Origin: Manihot esculenta
Taxonomy: Eukaryota > Streptophyta > Magnoliopsida > Malpighiales > Euphorbiaceae
Assembly (NCBI RefSeq): GCF_001659605.2
Contig: NC_035161.2
Span: forward strand, 40,381,956 to 40,445,955
DNA: 64,000 nt
Reading direction: 5' to 3'
Below, piece by piece: positions 20,452 to 32,240 of this stretch (the first letter of the stretch is position 1; every line of letters begins with the position of its first letter). Both the position numbers and the translations under genes were made by a program. Under the pieces are notes generated by a model, which was given only the letters and a program-made list of their open reading frames with translations, did not search any database and was not told where the DNA came from.

Positions 20452-23028
20452 TGTAATACCCGGCTCGTTCAGGCATCGGACTTCCTTCCGTCAGGTGGAA
20501 TCTCGGATGTCGGATTCGTTTTGAGGGGTATTGCAAGGGAAACCTAAGGTTTTACAAGGTTTTAGCAAGGTTATGTTTTAAGTGTTTTCCGGTTTTGAAA
20601 GGCAAGGGAATGAGTTTTCAAGAGAAAAGACCAAGGAGGCAGAATGCAGGTTCGGCCGCCGAAGGTCATGTTCGGCCGCCGAAAGTGCTATAGGTTCGGC
20701 TTCCGAAACTTCACGTTAGGCCGCCGAACGTTGCATGGTTTTGCATGTAGTTTCGGCAGCCGAAGGAAGGGCGGTTGGCCACCTATTTAAGCCCCGTTGA
20801 CTAGCCATGGAGGGTGCTGGCAGCTCTCTTTGTGGGCAAGGTGGGGTTTAGGGTCTCCTTGGATGTTTTTATGATGTTGCCTCAAAGCTTTCAAGGTTTT
20901 TATGAGTTTTCACTTGGTTTTGAAGGTTTTGAGTAAAAAGAGGAAGTTGTGGAGCTTGAAGCTTGAGGAGCTTGGTTTCTCCATGTTTTGAAGCTAGGAT
21001 CACACCAGCCAAGAGGTAAGTGTTGATCCTTATGTTTTATCGTGTTTTCAGCAAGTTTTATGGAGGAAAAGGGAAGAGTTGCATGGTGAGGTGTAAAAGG
21101 AGGTTTTTGAGGGTTTTTATGCATGAGTATGTTTATGTGTTATGGGTGTTGTTTGTTGGGGTGTTTAGGTAGTTTTGGACCCCTTTGTGCATATAGTTGA
21201 GTATATGCTTGTTTTGTGTGTTGAGATGCATGTTGAGTGAGGTTTGGGGGAAGTTGAGTATGAGGTGAGCGAGGTTCTGCCTCACTGGAGAACCCAGCTT
21301 CGGCCGCCGAAGAAGGGTTCGGCCGCCGAACGTGTTGAGGAGGTGGTTTCGGCTGCCTCAACCTGCCCCCGAAGGATTGGACTTTCGTCTCTGGAGGGGA
21401 GGTTCGGCCGCCGAAGGTGCCGCCGAAGGTTGAGACTTTCGTCTCTGGAGTATGGTTTGGCCCCCGAAGCTTACCCCCGAAGGCTTCGGCCGCCGAAAGA
21501 GGAGATTCGGCCGCCGAAAGTAGGCGAGTTTCGTCTCTGGAGAGGACATTCGGCCGCCGAACCTGCCGCCGAACGTGTCCTGCCCAGCCTTCTTTTGCAT
21601 GCTTTGTGTGGTTTTTCTACGGGCTTTTAGGGGTTGGTTTAGGGAGTTGGTTTAGAGTTATGTTAGCAGTGTTTGACACCTCATTCGAGTCCATTTGTGT
21701 AGGATTGGACCCGACAGTTCAGGGAGGTCGTCAGGATTAGCAGTTGCAGAGTCAGTCAGGTTTCTGCTTGAGGAGCAGAGGTGAGTAGAACTAAACTTCA
21801 TCTTTTATTAAAGAAACATAATGCTTTAGCATAGTTCATGCATCATGAATGCTATGATATGTATTAGGGTGATTGCATTAGAATCACGAAGGTGAAGCAT
21901 TGCATATTATGTGATCAGAGATTAGGTGGACCCAGGCGACTCCAATAGCCTAAGCTTCGGCTCCTGTCATTGTGTCAGGTCAGTTGGGCCATTACTTGTT
22001 GGAATGCCCTGTGTAGCTCCTTTGGGGGGCCAGTGTTGACAGAGGGTATTTTTGGGGTCATGTCTACCTTAGTGGGGATTGGACCAAGGCGACTTCAATA
22101 GCCCGTCGAGGGAGTTTTGGGGTCATGTCTAATCCAAGATATATTGAGATGTTTGTGTTGTGATGCATTTTCATATATAGTGCGTATGAATGAACTGTTT
22201 TCAGTGTTTCTACTCACTGGGCTTTAGAAGCTCATCCCTTTCCCTTAATCCCAGTTTTTGCAGGTTCAGAGTAGCTGGGAAGGGTAGAAGCATCAGAGTT
22301 GCTAAAGGATTGCACATGTAATAGTATAGTGTGGACATGATGTATGTCAAGGGATATATGTAAAGTGATGTAATAGTTAGTCAGTTAAGGTATCAATGTA
22401 TTAGAATGTGCTTTTGCCTATTGTTTAGTGTATGTGAATCCCTAGTGTATGCATGTATCCTGTTTTCCAGTTGCTTGATGAGAAGTGAGTCAAACCAGGC
22501 TTAATACATGTTGTGTTTCGAAAACCCAGTGAATTATAACTGTGAGGGAAGACAGGGATTACTTCCTTTGACCCAAGACCAGTGCGGAGGAAAGACCAGG
22601 GTTGATTCCTGTGATCCATAGTGAGACCAATAGAGAAGACCAGGTTTGATTCCTGTGACTCTATGGTCGCCAAGTTAACTTATGATATGCTGACCCTTAC
22701 AGAGTGGGTTCTGTGCTGCTGTGCGCATAGTGCATGGAGGTTACTTGGTAACGTGTCACTGGTGTATTACAGATAGCCCTGAGGGCTAGTTCAGATTTTG
22801 GTTCATATGATTGGACCTATAGTACAGTGTTTTAAAGGTTAAGTCTGGTAGTTTTAAAGACAAGTTTTATAAAGTAATAGTCCAGTCGGATCATGTATGG
22901 GATTTTCACAGGTACACAGAGTTCAGGATAGGCTTACTACGGGTCTAGGCGGCCTTAAGCCGATCTGGATCCTAGTGCCGAGCAGTTTGGGCCGTTACAA
23001 AGAGGGTACCGGTTTCCGGGCTGTTACA
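20452..23028 (+). repeat. 5' LTR of the gag-only element
   Basis: It runs TGTAATACCC...GGGCTGTTACA. Palindrome clusters lie at about 20,644-20,765 (before the TATA box) and 21,298-21,566 (after the donor). The stretch at about 21,560-21,571 (ACCTGCCGCCGA) is lacking in the other LTR. Degenerate repeats built on GATTCCTGTGA/GAAGACCAGG occupy about 22,530-22,670. Confidence 0.94.
20784..21017 (+). promoter_or_regulatory. LTR core promoter and putative splice donor
   Basis: TATTTAA at 20,784-20,790 is followed 226 bp later by CCAAGAG|GTAAGTG (donor GT at 21,016-21,017), a strong plant 5' splice site. Candidate acceptors are TTTTTGCAG at 22,263 and TCGTCAG just before the gag ATG (23,301). The host element's LTR has the same arrangement, so a leader intron inside the LTR is plausible. 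This is inference; no transcript data are at hand. Confidence 0.45.
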
Positions 23029-23030
23029 GA

Positions 23031-23042
23031 TGGTATCAGAGC
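23031..23042 (+). other. Primer-binding site (initiator tRNA-Met type)
   Basis: TGGTATCAGAGC begins 2 bp after the 5' LTR; it is the standard plant LTR-element primer site complementary to initiator tRNA-Met. Confidence 0.9.
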
Positions 23043-23311
23043 ATAGGGCCTCTTAAGTACGGTGTGTTGAGCAGTTTTGTTCAAGGATTAGAGATATCCC
23101 ACATCGGAAAGAGGTTGGTTTAGATGTTCTAGGAAGGCAAGCACAATAAGTAAACTCATGTCCACTAGGATAAGAAAGTTAAGTTTTGTTTTGAGGATGA
23201 TGTGATATGCCATGAATATATGCATGTGCATAACTATTGTACTGTGTATGCATGTATACAGTGTGTTGTGCTAATGATTGTTTCTTGTGTGTTGTCGTCA
23301 GGAGAGCTAAG

Positions 23312-23890
23312 ATGAGTGATGCTGGTTACCTTGTGGAATCAGATCCGTCTGAAGAGTCTTTTGAGGAGCTTAGAGAAGGAATAGATCTAGGAAGAATGGC
23401 AGGAAACAGGAGAGAGATAGAAAGAGATGTGCAAAGAAGGGATGTCGGTGTACAGGTGAATTTGACTGACGAGTCTTTAGATGATGCTCAGACCAAGGAC
23501 TCTAGGATAGGAGAGAATGAACCCTCCACTTGGAGTACAGCTACAGCGAAAGGAGTGATGTGGGGGAGAACTCTTAAGACAAAGGTTAGAAGCTTGAGAC
23601 GGTCAAAGAAAAATAAGAGTCTAGGTTATGATGTTGGTGCAAGTTCTGGTAGAGGCAGAGCAAAATGTTTGAGGTGTGGAAGGTTGCATAAAGGAGTGTG
23701 TCTTGTTGGTACGACAGGATGTTATAGGTGTAGACAGGAGGGACATATGATGCGCGAATGTCCTTTTGTGCCCCAGTTGGTTCAGTCTCAGGGAGCAGAT
23801 ACAGATAGAGCAGCTCAGGCTGATAGGCAAGAAGGAGGAGAGGCTGACACATCTGACACCTCTGTGCCAGGTATGCTCATGATTGAGTGA
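23312..23890 (+). CDS. Reduced Gag-like protein with zinc knuckle, 192 aa
   Basis: I chose the ATG at 23,312, just after an acceptor-like TCGTCAG. The N-terminal ~115 residues are charged and match no capsid domain I know. They are followed by a basic stretch (RSLRRSKKNK) and two Cys clusters: CLRCGRLHKGVC, then a CCHC knuckle CYRCRQEGHMMREC (about residues 144-157). The host element's Gag has the same pair of Cys clusters next to one another, so this is a Gag that has lost most of its capsid domain. The tail is acidic. It could still bind RNA; assembly would need the partner's Gag. Confidence 0.75.
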   Translation: MSDAGYLVESDPSEESFEELREGIDLGRMAGNRREIERDVQRRDVGVQVNLTDESLDDAQTKDSRIGENEPSTWSTATAKGVMWGRTLKTKVRSLRRSKKNKSLGYDVGASSGRGRAKCLRCGRLHKGVCLVGTTGCYRCRQEGHMMRECPFVPQLVQSQGADTDRAAQADRQEGGEADTSDTSVPGMLMIE

Positions 23891-25138
23891 TCTGATATGT
23901 GTTTGTATGAACTATAGTAGGATATCAGTTATGTGATAAAAGTAAGTAAGATCGAGCAGAAAAGAATACATAAGAGTAGGAATAAGTTCAGAAAGAGGTT
24001 AGAGCCAGTCTGAGAGTGGGTGGTAGTTGAGGCAGAGAAAAGGGTCAGTCTTTTCTGGAAAGATTCCTGAGGGAAGTTCCATGAGTTTTAGTTTGGATCT
24101 TCACCCTGACGTAATAGGAGACTAACACATCGAATACGATGACGTTAGGTACGTTCATTTGTAAGTATTCGGATGTGTATGCTGTTTGTGTTGGACCCCA
24201 GTGTTTCACTTTCCTTGTTATTGTGAACTGTTGGTAGGATGAGTTTGATGACTTCTGGGCTTAGAGTGTGTTTCTTGGGTCAGTGGACCTAAGTGTACCT
24301 AAGTGTATGATCCATCTGAAGCAGAGTCAGTCAGTTCAGTTCAGAGTTTGTGGTGAGTAGATGCGATCCAGCTGACCTTATGGTTCTAGACTTGACTGTG
24401 TGATGTCAGTCTAGGGCGGATTGGCTAGTTACTCGCAGTACTACCTGTGTCCACAGAGACAAGGTAGGAGAATTCAGAGGCAAGGATGGATCAGAGTGTC
24501 CTTGAAAGGACAGAGTATAGGAGATAGAGTACAGTCTAGATGCCTAGAAGTTTGATATCAGTCCCGCAGGCTCATGGTTGCTCAGGACAGGTTATCAGAG
24601 GGTTCTAGCTCTGTTGAGCGAGTTTAATAGTCAGGACAGGGAATTAGCCTCAGTACCCAGTGCTAGTGAGCTCTGGATGTTTCTCAGACTAGCTGTCAGG
24701 TTTACCATCTGTTAGGAAATTTGAGATGGGAGTGAAAATGGTATCTGGACGCAGAACCAATTCGTTCTTGCCTTTTCCTACAGAATGGCACCTGCAGAGA
24801 GAGCTAAGAGTTATCAGAATAGTGGAAAGTTGGGGTAGATAAGGTTTTATCTGACTTAGTACTTCACCCTGGAATGTTTCCAGTGTTGTTGTGGGAAACG
24901 AAGGATGATTCCTTAAGCTTTGATTGTTACAGATTCGTATTCCTAGTGAGAGTTGCACAAAGAGATTCGTTTAGTTAAGAAGAAAGGTAAAGAGTAAGGA
25001 TCAGAGTAGCGCAGCGAAAGCTGTGGAGTTCAGAAAAAGAGTAGACTACTAATTCCGGAGTATGGACTCAGATCAGGAAGTAGAGTTTCAGGAGCAGTGT
25101 TAGGCTTTACTTGCCTGTTATTTGTTTGTTTTGTGTTT
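23891..25138 (+). pseudogene. Decayed protease/leader region of the gag-only element
   Basis: There is no long reading frame. Around 24,240-24,470 the DNA still resembles the protease end of the host element: GACTTGACTGTGTGATGTCA then gtctagggcggattgg parallels the LTDFDVILGMDW segment, with frameshifts. The rest to 25,138 shows no recognisable domain. RT and integrase are deleted, not just mutated. Confidence 0.55.
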
Positions 25139-25175
25139 ACATTCGAGGACGAATGTTGTTATAAGGGGAGTAGAT
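25139..25175 (+). promoter_or_regulatory. Stem-loop plus polypurine tract of the gag-only element
   Basis: The stem-loop ACATTCG-AGGA-CGAATGT spans 25,139-25,156. It is followed by 19 nt including AAGGGGAG and then the 3' LTR at 25,176. It is the same design as at 5,456-5,492 on the opposite strand. Confidence 0.82.
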
Positions 25176-27740
25176 TGTAATACCCGGCTCGTTCAGGCAT
25201 CGGACTTCCTTCCGTCAGGTGGAATCTCGGATGTCGGATTCGTTTTGAGGGGTATTGCAAGGGAAACCTAAGGTTTTACAAGGTTTTAGCAAGGTTATGT
25301 TTTAAGTGTTTTCCGGTTTTGAAAGGCAAGGGAATGAGTTTTCAAGAGAAAAGACCAAGGAGGCAGAATGCAGGTTCGGCCGCCGAAGGTCATGTTCGGC
25401 CGCCGAAAGTGCTATAGGTTCGGCTTCCGAAACTTCACGTTAGGCCGCCGAACGTTGCATGGTTTTGCATGTAGTTTCGGCAGCCGAAGGAAGGGCGGTT
25501 GGCCACCTATTTAAGCCCCGTTGACTAGCCATGGAGGGTGCTGGCAGCTCTCTTTGTGGGCAAGGTGGGGTTTAGGGTCTCCTTGGATGTTTTTATGATG
25601 TTGCCTCAAAGCTTTCAAGGTTTTTATGAGTTTTCACTTGGTTTTGAAGGTTTTGAGTAAAAAGAGGAAGTTGTGGAGCTTGAAGCTTGAGGAGCTTGGT
25701 TTCTCCATGTTTTGAAGCTAGGATCACACCAGCCAAGAGGTAAGTGTTGATCCTTATGTTTTATCGTGTTTTCAGCAAGTTTTATGGAGGAAAAGGGAAG
25801 AGTTGCATGGTGAGGTGTAAAAGGAGGTTTTTGAGGGTTTTTATGCATGAGTATGTTTATGTGTTATGGGTGTTGTTTGTTGGGGTGTTTAGGTAGTTTT
25901 GGACCCCTTTGTGCATATAGTTGAGTATATGCTTGTTTTGTGTGTTGAGATGCATGTTGAGTGAGGTTTGGGGGAAGTTGAGTATGAGGTGAGCGAGGTT
26001 CTGCCTCACTGGAGAACCCAGCTTCGGCCGCCGAAGAAGGGTTCGGCCGCCGAACGTGTTGAGGAGGTGGTTTCGGCTGCCTCAACCTGCCCCCGAAGGA
26101 TTGGACTTTCGTCTCTGGAGGGGAGGTTCGGCCGCCGAAGGTGCCGCCGAAGGTTGAGACTTTCGTCTCTGGAGTATGGTTTGGCCCCCGAAGCTTACCC
26201 CCGAAGGCTTCGGCCGCCGAAAGAGGAGATTCGGCCGCCGAAAGTAGGCGAGTTTCGTCTCTGGAGAGGACATTCGGCCGCCGAACGTGTCCTGCCCAGC
26301 CTTCTTTTGCATGCTTTGTGTGGTTTTTCTACGGGCTTTTAGGGGTTGGTTTAGGGAGTTGGTTTAGAGTTATGTTAGCAGTGTTTGACACCTCATTCGA
26401 GTCCATTTGTGTAGGATTGGACCCGACAGTTCAGGGAGGTCGTCAGGATTAGCAGTTGCAGAGTCAGTCAGGTTTCTGCTTGAGGAGCAGAGGTGAGTAG
26501 AACTAAACTTCATCTTTTATTAAAGAAACATAATGCTTTAGCATAGTTCATGCATCATGAATGCTATGATATGTATTAGGGTGATTGCATTAGAATCACG
26601 AAGGTGAAGCATTGCATATTATGTGATCAGAGATTAGGTGGACCCAGGCGACTCCAATAGCCTAAGCTTCGGCTCCTGTCATTGTGTCAGGTCAGTTGAG
26701 CCATTACTTGTTGGAATGCCCTGTGTAGCTCCTTTGGGGGGCCAGTGTTGACAGAGGGTATTTTTGGGGTCATGTCTACCTTAGTGGGGATTGGACCAAG
26801 GCGACTTCAATAGCCCGTCGAGGGAGTTTTGGGGTCATGTCTAATCCAAGATATATTGAGATGTTTGTGTTGTGATGCATTTTCATATATAGTGCGTATG
26901 AATGAACTGTTTTCAGTGTTTCTACTCACTGGGCTTTAGAAGCTCATCCCTTTCCCTTAATCCCAGTTTTTGCAGGTTCAGAGTAGCTGGGAAGGGTAGA
27001 AGCATCAGAGTTGCTAAAGGATTGCACATGTAATAGTATAGTGTGGACATGATGTATGTCAAGGGATATATGTAAAGTGATGTAATAGTTAGTCAGTTAA
27101 GGTATCAATGTATTAGAATGTGCTTTTGCCTATTGTTTAGTGTATGTGAATCCCTAGTGTATGCATGTATCCTGTTTTCCAGTTGCTTGATGAGAAGTGA
27201 GTCAAACCAGGCTTAATACATGTTGTGTTTCGAAAACCCAGTGAATTATAACTGTGAGGGAAGACAGGGATTACTTCCTTTGACCCAAGACCAGTGCGGA
27301 GGAAAGACCAGGGTTGATTCCTGTGATCCATAGTGAGACCAATAGAGAAGACCAGGTTTGATTCCTGTGACTCTATGGTCGCCAAGTTAACTTATGATAT
27401 GCTGACCCTTACAGAGTGGGTTCTGTACTGCTGTGCGCATAGTGCATGGAGGTTACTTGGTAACGTGTCACTGGTGTATTACAGATAGCCCTGAGGGCTA
27501 GTTCAGATTTTGGTTCATATGATTGGACCTATAGTACAGTGTTTTAAAGGTTAAGTCTGGTAGTTTTAAAGACAAGTTTTATAAAGTAATAGTCCAGTCG
27601 GATCATGTATGGGATTTTCACAGGTACACAGAGTTCAGGATAGGCTTACTACGGGTCTAGGCGGCCTTAAGCCGATCTGGATCCTAGTGCCGAGCAGTTT
27701 GGGCCGTTACAAAGAGGGTACCGGTTTCCGGGCTGTTACA
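25176..27740 (+). repeat. 3' LTR of the gag-only element
   Basis: It is 2,565 bp and nearly identical to 20,452-23,028. It lacks 12 bp in the second palindrome cluster (near 26,286), where the 5' LTR has an extra CCGCCGAAC-type unit. Followed by ACCTT. Confidence 0.94.
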
Positions 27741-27745
27741 ACCTT

Positions 27746-29644
27746 GTCCCTGCAGTCCAAGGTAGCACCATGGGTAGATAGCCAATCCATCCCTAGAATG
27801 ACGTCAAAGTCTGTCAAATCTAGAACCACAAGGTCGGCGGAGAGGCATCTTCCCTCAACAAAAACTGGACTGTACTGGCAGACTGACACTGCCACTGACG
27901 GGTCACACTTGGGTCCACTGACCCATAGGGGACACTCTAACCCAGAGACTATCAGACCTAACCTCTCAACGGCTCTCGGAGCAATAAATGAATGAGATGC
28001 ACCCGGGTCCATTAATGCATACACATAAGAACACCCAATGACGAGATTACCTGACACCACGGTGTTGGATGTGTTAGCCTCCTGCTGTGTCATGGTGAAG
28101 ATCCTGGCTGGAGCTGATGGACCTTCACCTCGGGAACCAGAAGAAGAGGCTGCCCCTCTCCCTCTACCTCTGCCACTGCCCGGAGTTGTGGCTGGAACTG
28201 CTGGCTGTGCCACACTACCAGAAGCTGTCTGCTGGGGCTGGCCCATAAAAGGTGCTCTAGGACAATCCCGAGCCATGTGTCCCTCCTGTCCACATCTGAA
28301 ACATGTGTTAGTCCCAGCTCGACACACTCCCCTGTGCGGTCTTCCACATCTCTGACATTCTGTACCATCTGAGCCTGAGCTCGAGCCACCGCCGAATCCC
28401 AAACCGGATTTCAACTTGTTCAAAAACTTATTCTTCTTCGACTTCCTGGTGGTGTTATCCCACCTCTTCTTGCCTGAACTCTGAGAAGAGAACCCTGGTC
28501 CTCCTCTGCCTGGGGTCTTAACCCCTGAAGACTGGGTCACTGACTGCTTCACTGACCCCTCAACTATAGCACTTGCCTTAATTCTTCGAGCCATATCCAC
28601 CACAGTGTGGAAACTTTCTCTCTCAGCTGACTGAACCAACGAGGAGTACCTGGAATGCAGCTTCATAACATATTTCTTGGCTTTCTTCGTATCTGAATCT
28701 AGAGCTTGCCCTGAAAAAGGCAATAGCTCCAAGAATTTATCCGTGAACTCCTCTACACTCATGTGCTCTGACTGCCTCAGTTGCTCAAATTCAATCATTT
28801 TCAGTTCTCTAGAACTGTCTGGAAAAGCCCATCCAGCGAACTCATTCGCAAATTCTTCCCATGTCATACCGTCTAGTCTCGGGTCCACATAACACTTGAA
28901 CCATTCCCGTGCCTTCTTGCACTTTAAAGTGAACCCTGCCATCTGAATGGCCCTACTGTCACTTGCCCCTAGCTCATCAGTTATCGTCTTCACCACTCTC
29001 AGATACTCAAAGGGGTCATCCCCTGACTTGTATTTGGGAGCATCTAACTTGAGGTAGTCTGTCATCTTTACCTTGCTCCCATCAACTGAGCTAGGTCTAG
29101 GAGGTTGAGTAACTGGGGCTGCTGGTTCTGTAGGTGGCGGAGGTGGAGGTGCAGCATTCCCCGAGGTGGGGTTTGCCGGGTTTGGATAGAAGGGTGAGGG
29201 TGGATAAGCTGGGTACTGTGTGTAGGGTGGATAGAAAGGTGGATAAGGCATGTAGGTAGGGTAGGGGTGAAAGCTGGAGTAATCCGATGTACCTCCCATC
29301 GGATACCCTGAACCCTGTGGGAAGGGTGGATAATGGGGTGGAAAACCATACCCCGAGGCCTGAACGCCTCCCTGTGACTCCCCTGTCCCTTCTTCCTGCA
29401 TGCTCACATCCAGGTTCCCATCCCTCCTCTGATCCTCTTCCATAACCTCCCTCACATCTGAAGAACTTCCTCCTCTATCAGTCCCCCTTCTGCTAGCATC
29501 AAAAGACCTTCTAGGGTCCCTTGACACTCTTTCTCTGTTGGCTCTACAAGACATTGCCCTAGGCAATGTAGGAGGACGGGCGCTCGTGCCCTCATCCTCA
29601 GGTGGCACTCCAGTCAACCGTGCAGATCGACGAGTTCCTCTCAT
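27746..29644 (-). CDS. Ty3/gypsy Gag-protease (5' part of the split polyprotein)
   Basis: The ATG at 29,644 is chosen because it follows an acceptor-like AAAACAG and starts the basic segment MRGTRRSARL. The order is a charged N terminus, a Pro/Tyr-rich low-complexity stretch, and a Gag capsid-like domain (FEYLRVVKTITDELG to FTDKFLELLPF). Then come a basic linker, CQRCGRPHRGVC and CCHC knuckle CFRCGQEGHMARDC, and an aspartic protease (YALMDPGASHSF with D-P-G-A in the active-site position; VILGMDWL). The frame passes without a break into the RT part at 20,446 when the nested element and one target duplication are set aside. Confidence 0.93.
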
Positions 29645-29899
29645 CCTGTTTTCTGAAAACAGTACACAACATACAAACATTAGCATCATATGGTTCATGT
29701 GAGCACACATGAACCCTCATCACATACATCACATAGTATATCATATCATTAATGCACATGCATAAAGTCATGGCATTTCACATCATCATGCAAGACAGGA
29801 CTCAACATCCTATCCTAGTGGACATGACCTTCCTATTTTGCTTGACCTTCTATAACATCTATGAGCCCGACACTCTAGGTCCGACCATATGAACCTAGG

Positions 29900-29911
29900 G
29901 CTCTGATACCA
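29900..29911 (-). other. Primer-binding site (initiator tRNA-Met type)
   Basis: The minus strand reads TGGTATCAGAGC, 3 bp inside the 5' LTR boundary at 29,915. Confidence 0.9.
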
Positions 29912-29914
29912 TTC

Positions 29915-32235
29915 TGTAACGACCCGAAAATCGGACCGCTACCGGCGCTAGGATCCGGGTCGACTTAAGGCCGTCGGGACCCGTAGCAAGCCTGACATGT
30001 AACCTGTAAACCTGTTTAATCCCATACATGATCAACAATCATACATAAAAATTTAAAACTTGTCCTCATACGTACTGTCATCAACTAACTCAACCTGTGC
30101 ATACCCTGAACATATGCATAACATAGTCCCTCTGTGGGATCTCATCATGCCTTAAAGGCAAAACAGCCTGTGTTGAGTTAGTTTACATAAACATCATAAC
30201 ATAAGATCATGTATAGACAAAAGGGATTAACAATACATTATGGTCAAGCACAACTCTATCCTCAATAACCTCATTACATAACATTCTGAATATTTTTACA
30301 TTTCATCAATTGTCATGTCCACAAACTAACTATTACATACATAAGACATACTTCAAAACTCTGGCTAACCTTCTGATCTACCCTGTACCTGCACATCTGG
30401 GGTTAGGGGAGAGGGGTGAGCTACAAAGCCCAGTGAGCAGAATAGTATAAAACATTATATTAAAATTTTATGCTTTCATGGAATGCAACACATCACAACA
30501 AATCACATCTCGGATGGTATTGTCACCTATAGTCCTCTACATAGGTCCAACTGTGCCGGGACGTAGAATGGGTCAACCGGTCTTTCCCTTATCATAACAT
30601 ATCATATGGACCAACTGTGCCAGGGACGTAGAATGGGTACAACCTGGACTTTCTCTTACATCGTGCCAGGGACGTAGAATGGGTACAACCTGGACTTCCA
30701 TACCATAACATGCCATAACATCAATCATATCATAGGAGGACTAAAGGATCATCCAATAACCAATCCACATCAACATTAACATCATAAATGCAATGCAACA
30801 TATTCGTGAATACTAATGCAAGCAACCTATTATATCTCATGGCATTCATGATGCATGGATCATGCTCAAAATTCATATTTCATTTATTTAAAACTTAAGG
30901 TTTATTCCACTCACCTCTGGCTAGCTCTGACAAACTCTGTAGCAGCTGGCTCACTGCTGGGGTCCTCGGTTCCTCGGGTCCGAACCTACACAGGTGGACT
31001 CCAATGAGGGACCAAACATACATAAACATAACTCTAATATACTCCCCAAAAACCCCCTAAAACATCATGAAACAATCACATAACAACATGCAAAAAAATG
31101 GCTGGACAGGGCACTTTCGGCGGCAGGTTCGGCGGCCGAAAGTCCCTCCAGAGCCGAAAGTCAGGCAGGTTCGGCGGCACCTTCGGCGGCCGAAACTCCC
31201 AGACAGAGACGAAACTCATGCATGTTCGGCGGCACCTTCGGCGGCCGAAAGTCCCAGACAGAGACGAAAGTCTCCCTTCGGGGGCAACTTCGGCAGCCGA
31301 AAGGCCTGCCTCACCAGCCATGTTCGGCGGCCGAAAGTGCCTTCGGCTGCCGAACCTGGTTTCTGCCGAAGGGCAGAAACTTGGCTCCCAAATGCATTTT
31401 CGCCTCCAAACTCACCAATCATGCATATACCTCAGTTAAAACATGCATACAAGTTCCTAGGGGCCTCAAAACATCAAATACCCCAACTACAACACTTCAA
31501 ACACACAAAAACAACATACATTGTCCAAGACATCAAGGTTAACCCATAACTCCACATATAACCTAACATGCATTTCTACCCATCGATCTAGCATAAAACT
31601 TATTGAAAACACATAAGGAGCTTAAGATCGGCTCTTACCTCTTGAAGATCGAGAGGGAGACGACCTAAACTTGGAGATCCAAGAAGATGAGCTCCTGAGT
31701 TCCCAAAGCTCCAAAACTTGTTTCAAAAGTTCAAAACCTTCAATGCAAACTTAAAACTCAAGAAAAATGGTGGGGATTTGGAGGAAGAATACTAGGTTTG
31801 CAAAGGGAAAGTCGGAAGCTCGCTGTGGCCGAAAATGAGAGAAAGCTCGCCCATTTCGGCTAAGTGCCCCTTATATAGTGGCTGGCCAGGCCACGTTCGG
31901 GGGCCGAATGTGCCTCCGCATCCATGCAAATGTTCGGCGGCCGAACTTGACTTTCGGCGGCCGAACCTGAACTTCCCTAACTCATGCTTTCGGGGGCCTA
32001 ACGTGCCTCCAAAACGCATGCATGTTCGGCGGCCGAACTTGACTTTCGGCGGCCGAACCTGGGTTTTCCTCCAATGCTATTTTCATGCAAAAACTCATTT
32101 AGTTTCATACTTTAAAACATTAAAATTCATGAAAACATTTTATAAAACATGCCTCTACCCTTCTAGAGGTCTCCGACATCCGAGATTCCACCGGACGGTA
32201 GGAATTCCGATACCGGAGTCTAGCCGGGTATTACA
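29915..32235 (-). repeat. 5' LTR of the chromodomain Ty3/gypsy element
   Basis: It is 2,321 bp, equal in length to the 3' LTR. I noted two substitutions (near 29,973 and 31,838). It drives the minus-strand element; the TATA box equivalent is near 31,871-31,877. Confidence 0.95.
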
Positions 32236-32240
32236 ATGCC

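Larger units (their letters stand above)
20452..27740 (+). mobile_element. Non-autonomous LTR retrotransposon (gag only), related to its host element
   Basis: LTRs lie at 20,452-23,028 (2,577 bp) and 25,176-27,740 (2,565 bp), with target duplication ACCTT at 20,447-20,451 and 27,741-27,745. The internal region is only about 2.1 kb and holds a short gag ORF plus decayed protease-like sequence; RT, RNase H and integrase are missing. The LTR start TGTAATACCCGGCT and the TTCGGCCGCCGAA clusters match the surrounding chromodomain element. It probably moves using enzymes of that family. The LTRs differ by a 12-bp indel and about two substitutions. Confidence 0.93.
3135..32235 (-). mobile_element. 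Ty3/gypsy chromodomain retrotransposon (Tekay/Del-like), with two nested insertions
   Basis: The element has two 2,321-bp LTRs (3,135-5,455 and 29,915-32,235) and a 5-bp target duplication ATGCC at 3,130-3,134 and 32,236-32,240. It has an initiator-tRNA-Met primer site and a polypurine tract. On the minus strand the order is gag-protease, RT, RNase H, integrase, chromodomain. Two later elements split it, at 20,452-27,740 and 6,630-18,435. Removing them leaves about 10 kb, a normal size for the clade. I saw only two substitutions between its LTRs, so insertion was recent. The domain order and C-terminal chromodomain place it with the chromoviruses; assignment to Tekay/Del is from protein resemblance. 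Confidence 0.95.

Noticed and set aside
22425..22673. 82-codon minus frames in the LTR (also 27,137-27,385)
   Set aside because: Present in both LTRs only because the LTRs are identical; the frame follows degenerate repeats and is antisense to the element.
23031..23042. tRNA gene at the TGGTATCAGAGC sites
   Set aside because: Only the primer-complementary 12 nt are present; no cloverleaf or A/B boxes surround them.
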